Assembly: GCF_033343995.1 (NCBI RefSeq)
Contig: NZ_CP137573.1
Coordinates: 434,001-498,000, forward strand
Direction: 5' to 3'
From: Streptomyces sp. HUAS YS2
Lineage (GTDB): Bacteria; Actinomycetota; Actinomycetes; Streptomycetales; Streptomycetaceae
Length of the DNA stretch: 64,000 nucleotides
Positions 42,861-52,014 of this stretch are shown here, in pieces; positions within the stretch are counted from its first letter, which is position 1, and each line of letters begins with the position of its first letter. A program made the translations under genes and the position numbers. The notes beneath the pieces were generated by a model. It worked only from the letters and a program-made list of their open reading frames with translations. It searched no databases and was not told where the DNA came from.

Positions 42861-44585
42861 ATGAATAAGATCAAACAACGTTGGCGCGTGCGCCGAGCGG
42901 CACAGGCCGTGACGGCAACTGTCGCTCTGGTGGTGGGCTTTTGCGCCGGCACAGGAGCGGTTCACGCCGAGGACGATCCGGTTCTGGCGCCCTCGTCCTC
43001 CTTCAAGCTGACCGCTGCCAAGGATCTCCGTGGGGACGTCGCCGCCGGACTCGCAGCGAACAACAACCTCGACCCGATCAATTTGTCGAGCCTGCCGCTG
43101 ACAGGGACAGGGAAGGCTGGACTGTGCTATCCGGAGCCATTCCATCCGGGTGTGCATGCTGACGGTTACTGCTGGAACAACTCCGACGACAGCGGTTTGG
43201 CGACCCCGGGCGCCCCTGACCGGTGGACGCCGCAGGGTATCTCGATCCCTCACAGTGCCTCCGTCGACAATGACGGATATTGGCCTGCCACGGGTAGTGC
43301 CCGTCGGCGCTGGGAGGTGGTCTCTTGGCACAACAACAAGGACTACGCCAAGGAGCCCTGGGAGACGATCAAGTTCAGGTTCGTTGACCGTTCCCAGGCC
43401 ACCCCGCGCTGGGTCGACGTTCTGCCCGTCACGGTGGACCGGTACGGCAATGTGAGCACCGTGACAGGCCACGGCGACAGTGTGGTCTGGTACGGCGACA
43501 ACCTGATCATGGGAACCGGATACCGGCTCGAGGTCTACAGCCTTTCGAACCTTCAGAGGAACGACTATCCGGCGACTACACGCGACTATCAATACGTACT
43601 TCCCCTCACCCTCCAGTACTGGACGACGGCGACAGAGAGATCCTGTACACCCCTTCAAGGGCTTGAGCCTTGCCTGACCTCGCTGAGCTTCGACCGCGAA
43701 AACAGTTCCCTCGTGTCATCCGAATGGCAGCCCCGGACAGTCAACGGGGTTGTTCAAAGCCCTAAGGGGCGGATCGTGCGGTGGCCGTTCAATCAGACCA
43801 CGTGGTTGCCGAAGTCTGCCAACGGATCCGAAGTCGGCGACTCCTACGCCTCAGCAGCCTGGTACTCGAATGTCCTGGGCATGCAGGGCGCCGTGTACAC
43901 GGGCGGGCATTTCTACATCAGCGGCGAATGCCCCAATGGGTGGAACCTCGATAACAGCAACGGATACAGGAAGGGAGCAGCCTCCTGTATTTTCAAGGCT
44001 GCCCCGGGCACCTCTGTGTACCTCAATGCGACGGTCCTGACCATGGCACCTGACATGTCGCAGAACCTGGACTGGGACGCAAACAGAGTGCGCCTGCGGG
44101 GCATCAGCGAGGTGATCCAGGACGAGCAGGACTACCCGCAGCGGCTCGTGTTCGAACTCAATCACGTTGCCGACTATATCCCTACATTCCGCCTCAAGAA
44201 TGTTCACAGCGGAAAGTGCCTGGTCCCTTACCTGAACGGCTTGAAAGACAATCTCACCGTCATGCAGGTCGACTGCAGCGGGAAGATTGCGCAAGGCTGG
44301 TACGAAGACGGGAATTCTTTCCGCAACTTCCAGAGCAAGCGATGCCTGTCCGTAAAGGATGGGAGCAGTGCAGATAATGCCGTGCTGGTGCAATTCGAAT
44401 GCCGTAACTACCCGACTCAGAATTGGGGCTGGTACAGCAGTAACGTCCCAGGCGGGTTCTTGCTGAAGAACCTGGGTAGCGGCAAGTGCGCGACTCCCTA
44501 TAACTCCAGCGCCTTGGACACCCACGCCGTGCAGTGGCCGTGTTACGTCGACGGCCGCAGTCACGCATGGTATCCCACCTACTAG
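42861..44585 (+). CDS. Secreted ricin-B-lectin-domain protein, lower GC
   Basis: The 574-residue protein has a signal peptide (KIKQRWRVRRAAQAVTATVALVVGFCAG, mature from about HAEDD). A central beta-rich region of unknown family contains several Cys. The last 130 residues show ricin-type repeats: FRLKNVHSGKCLVPYLNG, SFRNFQSKRCLSVKDGSS, GGFLLKNLGSGKCATPYNSS, each ending in a Q-W-like motif. It probably binds glycans outside the cell; an enzymatic role for the middle region is open. Codon use is clearly richer in A/T than neighbours, suggesting recent transfer. A strong terminator follows. Confidence 0.8.
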   Translation: MNKIKQRWRVRRAAQAVTATVALVVGFCAGTGAVHAEDDPVLAPSSSFKLTAAKDLRGDVAAGLAANNNLDPINLSSLPLTGTGKAGLCYPEPFHPGVHADGYCWNNSDDSGLATPGAPDRWTPQGISIPHSASVDNDGYWPATGSARRRWEVVSWHNNKDYAKEPWETIKFRFVDRSQATPRWVDVLPVTVDRYGNVSTVTGHGDSVVWYGDNLIMGTGYRLEVYSLSNLQRNDYPATTRDYQYVLPLTLQYWTTATERSCTPLQGLEPCLTSLSFDRENSSLVSSEWQPRTVNGVVQSPKGRIVRWPFNQTTWLPKSANGSEVGDSYASAAWYSNVLGMQGAVYTGGHFYISGECPNGWNLDNSNGYRKGAASCIFKAAPGTSVYLNATVLTMAPDMSQNLDWDANRVRLRGISEVIQDEQDYPQRLVFELNHVADYIPTFRLKNVHSGKCLVPYLNGLKDNLTVMQVDCSGKIAQGWYEDGNSFRNFQSKRCLSVKDGSSADNAVLVQFECRNYPTQNWGWYSSNVPGGFLLKNLGSGKCATPYNSSALDTHAVQWPCYVDGRSHAWYPTY

Positions 44586-44604
44586 TTGAGGTGTCATCAC
44601 GCAA

Positions 44605-44639
44605 CAATGCCCGCCACCGGAGTTCAGTGGCGGGCATTG
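44605..44639 (+). terminator. Terminator of the ricin-lectin gene
   Basis: A perfect 13-bp stem (CAATGCCCGCCAC with GTGGCGGGCATTG) and 9-nt loop lie 20 bp after the stop codon. Confidence 0.85.
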
Positions 44640-44642
44640 CTG

Positions 44643-44722
44643 TCGTCGACCAGACCATCAACCGGATCAAACACCAACCGACCGTCGCCACCCGCTACGA
44701 CAAACGCGCCTACATGGCCTCG
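44643..44722 (+). pseudogene. IS5-type transposase C-terminal fragment
   Basis: One frame reads VVDQTINRIKHQPTVATRYD followed by KRAYMASR, the end of the DDE transposases of the IS5 group (NxxERxFxxLKxxRxxxTRYDKxAxxY). Upstream parts of the gene are absent. A similar but longer relic is at 59696-59874. Confidence 0.75.
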
Positions 44723-44728
44723 CGGCCC

Positions 44729-45643
44729 TCACCGACGCGACGGTCCGCCGGGGCGCGCACGTGGGAGAGGGACCGCGTCCGGCGGGGGCGGAGCCATCAC
44801 CCAGCGGATCCCCACGGTCGCCACCCGCCCTCCCACGCGCGCGGCCGCCCTCGCCGGCCCGGGGAGCGTGGGAAGACCCAGCTGACCACGCGCCCACGAC
44901 GGCAGCAGTTCCACCGCACCCGCCGCGAGCAGCGCGTAGGGTGCCCGGGCCTGCCAGGGGATCGGGGGGCTCAACAGCAAGTACCGGGCGGTCTCCCGGG
45001 CTTCGCGGGTCCCGTCGAGCTCGCCTCGGTACGCTTCCATCCGCCGCGCCAGCTCGGCCAGGCTCCGGGGCGGGCGCTCCACGCCCAACTCCTCAGCGAT
45101 CCGGGCTGTGTCCGCCACATAGCCGTCGTAGCCCGCGAGGTCGAGCGGGTACTTCCCGTAGCGCCGGTGAGCCCGCAGAAAACTGTCGACCTCGGCTACG
45201 TGCACCCAGCCCAGCAGATGCGGATCGGAGGCGTGGTACTCCCGCCCGTCGGGCGTGGTGCCCCGCACCCGCTCGTGGACCACACGGACGCGCTCCACCG
45301 CACGCCGTGCGTCATCGGCCGTACCGAACGTCGTGACCGCCAGAAACGTACTGGTCCGCTGCAGCCTGCCCCACGGGTCGCCCCGGAACCCCGAATGCGC
45401 CGCCACGGCCGCCATGGCCAGCGGGTGCAGCGACTGCAGCAGCAGCGCCGCCAGCCCCCCGGTGAACATCGCGGCGTCGCCGTGGACCGTGCGGATCGGA
45501 CGGTCGGGGCCGAACCACCGCGGTCCGGGCGTCTCGTGGATACGGGCGCGCGTCTTCTCGCCCGAAGGACCGGCGACGCGCCGGAAGAGCTCGCTGCCGA
45601 GCCGTTCCCTCAGGTCGTCCACGGTGGGAGGCGGCCATCCCAT
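44729..45643 (-). CDS. Oxygenase MpaB-family protein (DUF2236)
   Basis: The 304-residue helical protein contains GDAAMFTGGLAALLLQSLHPLAMAAVAAHSGFRGDPWGRLQRTSTFLAVTTFG, with histidines and RVHERVRG typical of the DUF2236/latex-clearing/MpaB family, members of which bind haem. Such proteins act as oxygenases in cleavage of lipids or polymers in fungi and bacteria; the substrate here is unknown. Start ATG 45643 (MGWPPPTVDDLRERLG) fits the family. The C-terminal 20 residues are Pro/Arg-rich filler close to the IS relic. Confidence 0.85.
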   Translation of the reverse strand: MGWPPPTVDDLRERLGSELFRRVAGPSGEKTRARIHETPGPRWFGPDRPIRTVHGDAAMFTGGLAALLLQSLHPLAMAAVAAHSGFRGDPWGRLQRTSTFLAVTTFGTADDARRAVERVRVVHERVRGTTPDGREYHASDPHLLGWVHVAEVDSFLRAHRRYGKYPLDLAGYDGYVADTARIAEELGVERPPRSLAELARRMEAYRGELDGTREARETARYLLLSPPIPWQARAPYALLAAGAVELLPSWARGQLGLPTLPGPARAAARVGGRVATVGIRWVMAPPPPDAVPLPRARPGGPSRR

Positions 45644-45714
45644 GCGGCCAGTATGCGCCCACGCCAGTGGGACGCGCCGGGCACGACCAACACCGCTACA
45701 GGAAGTCAGCGACC

Positions 45715-46221
45715 GTGAACAATCCGCACTACGCGAAGCGATCACTCAGCGTGCCGAAATTCCATGTCGGCTCCGACACCCGTGCACGTAGCCTCGACGG
45801 CGTGCTCCAACTCGCCCTTGCCGCATCCGCGTTCACCGTGGCCACCGCCGTGTACGGGGCCATCGGCCTCCACTGGCGACGCCGTGCCCGGATCCGGCGC
45901 GAGATCCTCGGACTGGTCGGCGCCCTCGACCTCGAGCCGTACCACGCCGCCGCGATGGAGTCGCGGGCGACCGAGGCGGCCGCCGCCGAGCTGTTGCTCG
46001 GCGGGTACCTCGACATCGACGGGGAAGGGGCGGCGCTCCTGGCCGAGGCGGGCCGCGACCCCGGGCCGGACGCCCGCCCATCCGCTGCCCGCCGCCCTGC
46101 TCGAGGCCGTGCGTCGGCCGGATCTGCACCCCCGATGAGGATCTGTGGAACCTGCTACGCGAACGCGGCTGGACGATCAGCGCGGCCGGCGGCGCGGGGA
46201 CGGTGCACTCGGGACAAGTGA
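45715..46221 (+). pseudogene. TIGR04222-like membrane protein, probably frameshifted
   Basis: From GTG 45715 the frame gives a transmembrane helix (VLQLALAASAFTVATAVYGAIGLHW) and REILGLVGALDLEPYHAAAMESRATEAAAAELLLGGYLDIDG, resembling actinobacterial TIGR04222 proteins. Near 46060 the expected continuation (TPAHPLPAALLEAVRRPDLHP) is in the next frame and stops at 46136-46138. The original frame instead runs into Arg/Ala filler. I read this as a frameshifted gene, though the first part could still be made. Confidence 0.5.
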
Positions 46222-46318
46222 GCACCGCCAACATAGCGGGCGGCAGCTGCGGCTCAGGTAGCGGCTCTCACCGCCTCGGCAGAAGGTGGGCGTGCGCGAC
46301 TACGAAAGGCAGACCGCG

Positions 46319-47779
46319 ATGACCGAGAGCCGACCCGCGACGACGACCGACTCCGGCGCCCCGGTGGAGAGCGACGAGCACTCGCTCACCGTGGGTCCCG
46401 GCGGCCCGATCCTTCTCCAGGACGCCTACCTGATCGAGCAAATGGCTCAGTTCAATCGGGAACGGATCCCGGAACGCCAGCCGCACGCCAAGGGCAGCGG
46501 CGCCTTCGGCCGCTTCGAGGTCACCCACGACGTCAGCCGCTACACGAAGGCCGCACTGTTCCAGCCTGGAACCCGCACCGATCTCGTCGTCCGCTTCTCG
46601 ACGGTGGCCGGCGAGCGCGGCAGCCCGGACACCTGGCGCGACCCCCGCGGCTTCGCGGTGAAGTTCTACACCTCCGAAGGCAACTACGACATGGTCGGCA
46701 ACAACACGCCGGTCTTCTTCGTCAAGGACCCGATGAAGTTTCAGCACTTCATCCGCTCCCAGAAGCGCCGCGCCGACAGCAACCTGCGCGACCACGACAT
46801 GCAGTGGGACTTCTGGACCCTCTCCCCCGAGTCCGCGCACCAGGTGACCTGGCTGATGGGCGACCGCGGCATCCCCCGGTCCTGGCGCCACATGAACGGC
46901 TACACCTCCCACACGTACATGTGGATCAACGCGTCCGGCGAGCGGTCCTGGGTGAAGTACCACTTCAAGACCGACCAGGGCATCGAGTTCCTCACCCAGG
47001 CCGAGGCCGACCGGCTGGCGGGCGTGGACCCGGATTACCACATGCGGGACCTCTTCGAGCACATCCGGGACGGGGACTTCCCCTCGTGGACGCTGCAGGT
47101 GCAGGTGATGCCGTACGAGGACGCCGCGGCGTACCGGTTCAACCCGTTCGACCTCACCAAGGTCTGGCCGCACGGCGACTACCCGCTCATCCCGGTGGGC
47201 CGCATGACGCTGGACCGCAACCCCACCGACAACCACGCCGAGATCGAGCAGGCCGCCTTCCAGCCGAACAACTTCGTCCCCGGCATCGGGCCGAGCCCGG
47301 ACCGGATGCTGCTGGCCCGGCTCTTCTCGTACGCGGACGCCCACCGGGCCCGTATCGGCGCCAACTACCAGCAGCTTCCGGTGAACGCGCCCGTCGTCGA
47401 CGTCCACACGTACTCCAAGGACGGGGCGATGGCGTACCGGAAGACCTCCGACCCGGTCTACGCGCCGAACTCCAAGGGCGGACCCGCCGCGGACACCGAG
47501 CGGTACGGGAGCCCCCCGAGATGGACCGCTGACGGCGAGATCACCCGGACGGCCTACGTCTCCCATCCGGAGGACGACGACTGGGGGCAGCCCGGCACCC
47601 TCGTACGTGAGGTCCTGGACGACGCGGCCCGCGACCGCCTCGTGGACAACGTCGTCGGCCACCTCCTCGACGGCGTGAGCGAGCCGGTCCTGCAGCGTGC
47701 CCTCACGTACTGGACGAACATCGACGCCGCCCTCGGCAAGCGCATCACCGAGGGCGTCCGTGCCCAGCAGGGCTCGTAG
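46319..47779 (+). CDS. Monofunctional haem catalase
   Basis: The 486-residue clade-3-size catalase decomposes hydrogen peroxide. It has the distal histidine in [10 protein letters not shown] (His56), the conserved Asn in [11 protein letters not shown], and the proximal haem tyrosine in [14 protein letters not shown]. The residue before His56 is Pro where Val is usual. ATG 46319 follows GAAAGG. A terminator hairpin follows at 47797-47830. No OxyR or CatR gene is adjacent. Confidence 0.95.
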   Translation: MTESRPATTTDSGAPVESDEHSLTVGPGGPILLQDAYLIEQMAQFNRERIPERQPHAKGSGAFGRFEVTHDVSRYTKAALFQPGTRTDLVVRFSTVAGERGSPDTWRDPRGFAVKFYTSEGNYDMVGNNTPVFFVKDPMKFQHFIRSQKRRADSNLRDHDMQWDFWTLSPESAHQVTWLMGDRGIPRSWRHMNGYTSHTYMWINASGERSWVKYHFKTDQGIEFLTQAEADRLAGVDPDYHMRDLFEHIRDGDFPSWTLQVQVMPYEDAAAYRFNPFDLTKVWPHGDYPLIPVGRMTLDRNPTDNHAEIEQAAFQPNNFVPGIGPSPDRMLLARLFSYADAHRARIGANYQQLPVNAPVVDVHTYSKDGAMAYRKTSDPVYAPNSKGGPAADTERYGSPPRWTADGEITRTAYVSHPEDDDWGQPGTLVREVLDDAARDRLVDNVVGHLLDGVSEPVLQRALTYWTNIDAALGKRITEGVRAQQGS

Positions 47780-47796
47780 GACCGTCCAGGAGGTAT

Positions 47797-47830
47797 CCGC
47801 CGGCCCGGGCGACGGTGTTCGGGCCGGCGG
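47797..47830 (+). terminator. Terminator after catalase
   Basis: A perfect 10-bp GC stem (CCGCCGGCCC with GGGCCGGCGG) and 14-nt loop lie 17 bp after the catalase stop. Confidence 0.75.
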
Positions 47831-47909
47831 CGCGTGGCGGCCCGGCGGCTCCTTGGCTCACGTCGGTGGCTGGAACTGCAATGCCTCGGGCACCTGAAGA
47901 CTGCTCAGA

Positions 47910-48125
47910 ATCGCTTGCCTGGTGAGCCGGAGAAGTGGACCAGGGTCGGCCTGCTGTGCGGCCAGGCTGACGCCTGAGCAGAAGATGCGTGTGGCCCCGG
48001 ACGGCCAGCTCGCCGATCTCGCGGGCGATGGCGTCCAGGACGGTCTGAGGGTCGAAGCGGGGGATCATGACGAGCGAGGCGCCGCTGCGGACAGCCGTGC
48101 TCATGGTGCAGATCTGCCCTGCCCG
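47910..48125 (-). pseudogene. Acyl-CoA synthetase (AMP-binding) fragment with internal deletion
   Basis: The minus strand reads GQICTMSTAVRSGASLVMIP followed by RFDPQTVLDAIARE, matching the middle of fatty-acyl-CoA ligases. It passes at once into IGELAVRGH, the motif found about 150-200 residues later in the intact family. The intervening core is missing, and both ends run into unrelated sequence. Confidence 0.6.
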
Positions 48126-48137
48126 CGCGGACACCGG

Positions 48138-48360
48138 CCGAGTTACCTGCGTCAGCTCGGCCTCTACGGCTTCACCGGAACGGCGCTCAACCTGTTCCGG
48201 CGCCTCCCGCAGGGCCCGCTGGAGCGTACCGAGGGTGTGGAGATGCTGCGCTTCGTCGCACACGGCCACGGCGTTCGGATGCTCGGGGTTCCTGAACGAA
48301 TCGATAGCGGTCGATGCGCCGGAGGACCTGGCGAGAGCCGGCATGCTCCTTCGTTCCAAA
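48138..48360 (+). pseudogene. KdsB-like cytidylyltransferase C-terminal fragment, frameshifted
   Basis: The plus strand reads SYLRQLGLYGFTGTALNLF then RRLPQGPLERTEGVEMLRF and HGHGVRML. After a frameshift near 48285 it reads NESIAVDAPEDLARAGMLL. These are the HIGIYxYR, PLExxExLEQLR and VDTPEDL blocks of CMP-KDO synthetases. Only the last third of the gene survives. KDO-type sugars are unusual in streptomycetes, so the source was probably a capsule or natural-product cluster. Confidence 0.7.
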
Positions 48361-48590
48361 GCCTCTCCGATGACCACGCAGGCCCCCGAAGTTCCGTGAA
48401 GCCGACCGGGGGAACGACGTTACCCCGCCGCCGCACCGGGTCCCGAAAACCCATGCGCCGCAGGCGTATCGAGGCTCGGCGTGTCAGCCACCGGCCGGTC
48501 GATGGGCGTCCGGGCCGAACAAGGGTCCGTGGGCTCTACATGCGACGCCGGGCCCGCCATCTCGGGGTTTCGGCATCGGCTCAAACACGT
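48361..48590. other. Gap upstream of ABC transporter
   Basis: No recognisable gene. Frames on both strands are short or biased towards Arg/Pro. It separates the two decayed genes from the exporter locus. Confidence 0.4.
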
Positions 48591-48671
48591 GTGTTCGATA
48601 TCGGGGTCCACGTCGTTGACCTCGGTGTCATCACGCATGGCACGCAGTTCAGTGAGGGAGGACGCAGTTGA
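48591..48671 (+). CDS. Possible FxLD-like leader peptide or upstream ORF
   Basis: A 26-codon frame from GTG 48591 encodes (V)FDIGVHVVDLGVITHGTQ and a Gly-rich end. Its stop overlaps the TTG start of the ABC gene, suggesting coupling. FDIGVHVVDLG resembles the FxLDxxVxExG leader of FxLD lanthipeptide precursors, but there is no Cys-rich core and the ribosome site is weak. It may be a decayed precursor, a coupling ORF, or chance. Confidence 0.25.
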   Translation: MFDIGVHVVDLGVITHGTQFSEGGRS

Positions 48672-50560
48672 GCACAGCGGGCACACGCGAGTCCAAGCAG
48701 AACGGCACGGTTCCTCCTCCGCCGCCGGCGGAGATCCAGTACACGGGCGAATACTCCGTCAACCCCCTCGGTGAAGCGTCCTTGCGCAGGCTCTGCGCAC
48801 AGGTCCCGAAGGTGCTGCAGCGCATCATCGTCATGTCGTGGCGTATCGACCGACGGGCGGTGCTGTTCCTTTTGGCCTGTCCCGTGGTCACCGGTGCCGC
48901 GGCGGCGGTGCTCCTGGCGGCGACGGCCCGCGCGATGCGCCCGCTTTTCGGTACGGGAGCCGTCGCCGACCGGCTGCACGAGGCCCTGCCGGCGCTGGTC
49001 GTTGTCGGTGTCGCTGCCGCGGTGACCCGCGTGGCGACCATCGTGGCCACGTACGCGGAGCGCCGCATCACCCCCCGGCTCACCACCGAGACGGACACCG
49101 CTCTGGTGGCAGCGGTCTGCAGGGTCGAGGCATCGGCGTACGCGGTCGATGGCTTCTCCGACCGGCAGGAGGCCGCGGAGATGGGCGTGATCCGGACCCA
49201 TGTGATGGTCGCCGACGCCCAGCGGTTCCTCTCGGCACTGGTCAGGATGGTCACGGCCGCGGGAGCACTCAGCGTGCTCAACCCGCTGATGCTGCCACTG
49301 CTCCTGCTCGCCGTGCTCCCGGCGGGCGTCGGCGCGGTGCTCACCGCGCGCGTCGACTACGAGATCCACTACGCGAACATCGCCGACCGCAACGTCCGCG
49401 GCATGATGCGCTGGTGGTCCACGTCGTCGAAGTACGGTGACGAGGTCCGCGCGAACTCGATGACGGACTACCTGCTGTTCTGGTACCGCTCCCTGTCCGA
49501 CCGGTGCGACCGGCGGAACCTCGCCGCAGCTCCGCGCACGCTACGGATCCAACTCCTCTCCTCCTTCGTCGCCGGCATCTTCCTCGTCGCGACCTGGGGA
49601 GGACTCGCCTGGCTCGCCACCACCGGCCGTATCGCGCTCGCGCTCGCCGCGACGGCCGTCGTCGCTGTGCAGACCACCCTCGCCGCCCTCTCCCAGGTGA
49701 TCGTCAACGGCGCGGCCCTGTTCCACACCAGCCTCTACCTGTCCGACATGCAGGCGTTCCTGGACGACGCGGAGGCGCGAGCGCCCAAGCGCGGGCCGCT
49801 GGCGATCGCCGCACCCGTGGAGGTGATCCGGCTCGAGGAGGCCGTCTACCAGTACCCGGGAAAGGACGCACCGGCCGTCGACAGCGTCTCCCTCACCCTG
49901 CGCCGCGGTGAGATTCTGGCGATCGTCGGCGTCAACGGCTCCGGCAAGTCGACCCTCACCCGCCTCATCACCGGGATCTATCTCGCCGACAAGGGCCGCG
50001 TCACCTGGAACGGCAGCGACCTCGCCGAGACCGACCCGGCCACCGTCTGGCAGCAGACCGGACTGGTCCCCCAGATCTTCGCCCAATGGCCCCTGCGCGT
50101 CCGCGAGAACGTGACCCTCGGGCAGCCTCGCACCCAGGACGACGGCCCGGTGTGGGACGCCGTCGACGCCGTCGGCATGCGCGAGGCCGTCGAGGACCTC
50201 CCCGCCGGACTCGACTCCCTCCTCGCCCGCGAGATCTTCGGCGGCGCGGAACTGTCCGGCGGACAGTGGCAGCGCCTCGCCTGCTCACGAGTCCTCTACC
50301 GCCGCCCGTCCCTGCTGATCCTGGACGAGCCCACCTCCCAGATGGACCCGCGCGGCGAGCACCAGGTCTTCGAACAGATCAAAACCATCGCCGCCGACCG
50401 CATCACCATCGTGGTCACCCACCGCCTGGAGAACACCAAGATCGCCGACCACATCATCGTGATGGAGCACGGCCAGATCACCGAACAGGGCTGCTACGAC
50501 GACCTCGTTCACGCCGGCGGAACCTTCGCCGAGCTGCTGGAACTCTCCCAGGACCGCTGA
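48668..50560 (+). CDS. ABC exporter, fused permease and ATPase
   Basis: The 630-residue half-transporter starts at TTG 48668 behind GGGAGGA. About six transmembrane segments (about 65-345) precede a nucleotide-binding domain with Walker A GVNGSGKST, Q-loop LVPQIFAQW, signature ELSGGQWQR, Walker B LLILDEPTSQMD and switch VTHRLEN. Type IV exporters of this kind homodimerise and export lipids, drugs or peptides. It lies 26 bp before a methyltransferase-Nudix gene and forms an operon with it. Confidence 0.92.
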   Translation: MSTAGTRESKQNGTVPPPPPAEIQYTGEYSVNPLGEASLRRLCAQVPKVLQRIIVMSWRIDRRAVLFLLACPVVTGAAAAVLLAATARAMRPLFGTGAVADRLHEALPALVVVGVAAAVTRVATIVATYAERRITPRLTTETDTALVAAVCRVEASAYAVDGFSDRQEAAEMGVIRTHVMVADAQRFLSALVRMVTAAGALSVLNPLMLPLLLLAVLPAGVGAVLTARVDYEIHYANIADRNVRGMMRWWSTSSKYGDEVRANSMTDYLLFWYRSLSDRCDRRNLAAAPRTLRIQLLSSFVAGIFLVATWGGLAWLATTGRIALALAATAVVAVQTTLAALSQVIVNGAALFHTSLYLSDMQAFLDDAEARAPKRGPLAIAAPVEVIRLEEAVYQYPGKDAPAVDSVSLTLRRGEILAIVGVNGSGKSTLTRLITGIYLADKGRVTWNGSDLAETDPATVWQQTGLVPQIFAQWPLRVRENVTLGQPRTQDDGPVWDAVDAVGMREAVEDLPAGLDSLLAREIFGGAELSGGQWQRLACSRVLYRRPSLLILDEPTSQMDPRGEHQVFEQIKTIAADRITIVVTHRLENTKIADHIIVMEHGQITEQGCYDDLVHAGGTFAELLELSQDR

Positions 50561-50586
50561 CCGCCCCACTACTGCTGGAGCAACCG

Positions 50587-51762
50587 ATGCCGAACTTCGC
50601 GACACAGAATCTGGACACCTGGACCACGTACGGCGCCCACCAACTCGCCAGGAACATCGCCCTGCCCGAACTCGACGGGTGGGCCTGGGACATCCCGGGT
50701 GCCGGCCCCGGCGTCGAGGTCCTCGGCGACGTGAAGGGGCTGCGCGTGCTCGACCTCGGCAGCGGACTCGGCCGGCACGCCGCCCGCATAGCCGCCCTGG
50801 GCGCGACCGTCACCGCCGTGGACTCCTCCCCCACCCAGCACCAGCGTGCCGCCACCCGCTACCCCGACACACCCGGCCTCCACCTCGTCTGCGCCGACGC
50901 CGTCGCCCACCTGCGCGACACCCAACCGTACGACCTCATCTACTCGGTCAGCGGCGTGCCCTTCACGGACCCGCGCCGGCTCCTGCCCGCACTGGCCAAC
51001 GGACTCCGGCCCGGCGGGCGCTTCGTTTTCAGCGCGCTGCACACCAACTCCCACGGGGCCGGTCCCTCGGCCTCCGTGGTCGCACGGCAGGAGGTTCTGC
51101 GGCTCCCCAGAACCACCGAGGACCACTCCGTGCACATGTGGGTCCTCGCGCCGCAGCTGTGGGAGGACCTCCTCGTCGAGCACGGCCTCATCCTGGACTC
51201 GGTCACGGCGATCGACGCCCCGCAGCCGGACACCCCTGTCTCGTACCGGCTGTACATGGCCCGCCGACCGGAGCGGGTCCCGAGCCGTCCCCGTACGACA
51301 GCACCTCCGCCGCCGAACACGGCCCTCGGGGTCGGCGTGATCGTTCACGGCCCGGACGGTGTTCTCCTGGGCCGCCACCGACGCGGCACCTACGAGCTGG
51401 CCGGCGGATCCGTGGAGCCCGGCGAGACGTTCGCCGAGGCCGCGGTGCGAGAACTCGCCGAGGAAGCCGGCCTCCAGGCGGACCCAGGCGACGTGCAGGT
51501 GCTCGGCACGCTCCTCGACCGCGTGGGCGACGTGGTCCGGCTGACGGTTCCCGTCCTGGTCACCACCTGGAGCGGCGTCCCGCACGAGCGGGAGGAGGCC
51601 ATCGGAGCCTGGCGGTTCTGGCCCCTGGACGCGCTTCCGCAGCCGCTGTTCGTGCCCAGCAGCCAGTGCTTGACGGCCTGGAATCCGGCTCTTCCGCTCG
51701 ATCACCCCACCGCCTTGTTCCAGCCCTACCGCAGCGCCGGGCGTGCTTCCTCCACCGGCTAA
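50587..51762 (+). CDS. Methyltransferase-Nudix hydrolase fusion
   Basis: The 391-residue protein joins two enzymes. Residues about 1-225 are a class I SAM methyltransferase (LRVLDLGSGLGRHAARIAALGA, PYDLIYSVSGVPFTDPRRLL, LRPGGRFVFSALH). After a Pro-rich linker (about 230-240) comes a Nudix domain with a perfect box, GSVEPGETFAEAAVRELAEE then AGL. Nudix enzymes cut nucleoside diphosphates linked to another group. No frameshift is seen at the junction. With the ABC exporter it may modify and export a small molecule or peptide. Confidence 0.9.
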   Translation: MPNFATQNLDTWTTYGAHQLARNIALPELDGWAWDIPGAGPGVEVLGDVKGLRVLDLGSGLGRHAARIAALGATVTAVDSSPTQHQRAATRYPDTPGLHLVCADAVAHLRDTQPYDLIYSVSGVPFTDPRRLLPALANGLRPGGRFVFSALHTNSHGAGPSASVVARQEVLRLPRTTEDHSVHMWVLAPQLWEDLLVEHGLILDSVTAIDAPQPDTPVSYRLYMARRPERVPSRPRTTAPPPPNTALGVGVIVHGPDGVLLGRHRRGTYELAGGSVEPGETFAEAAVRELAEEAGLQADPGDVQVLGTLLDRVGDVVRLTVPVLVTTWSGVPHEREEAIGAWRFWPLDALPQPLFVPSSQCLTAWNPALPLDHPTALFQPYRSAGRASSTG

Positions 51763-52014
51763 GGATGCGCCGACTGCTGCGGAAAACCGGCAGCGAGTCG
51801 ATCACGTGCTACCTGATCGGCATCAGCGTCGACCGAGACCCGGGCGCGGCAGTGGAGTGACGCTCCAAGGTCTGGTCGGACATCGCCAACGGCTCTCCAC
51901 GTGTCAGACCTGATCGGCCCGCTCGTGAAGCGTCGCGAACCCCGGCACCCGGCGAACACGCCGGGGTGGCGGAACTCTGGTCGCCGTCGGCACGCGGCCC
52001 GGCCGAGGGAGCGG

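Noticed and set aside
42380..42952. Minus-strand 190-codon frame before the ricin-lectin gene
   Set aside because: It overlaps the signal-peptide region of that gene, is Arg-rich and matches no family I know.
44382..44600. Open frame across the ricin repeats on the minus strand
   Set aside because: The plus strand carries clear repeated lectin motifs and a terminator; the minus frame is a shadow.
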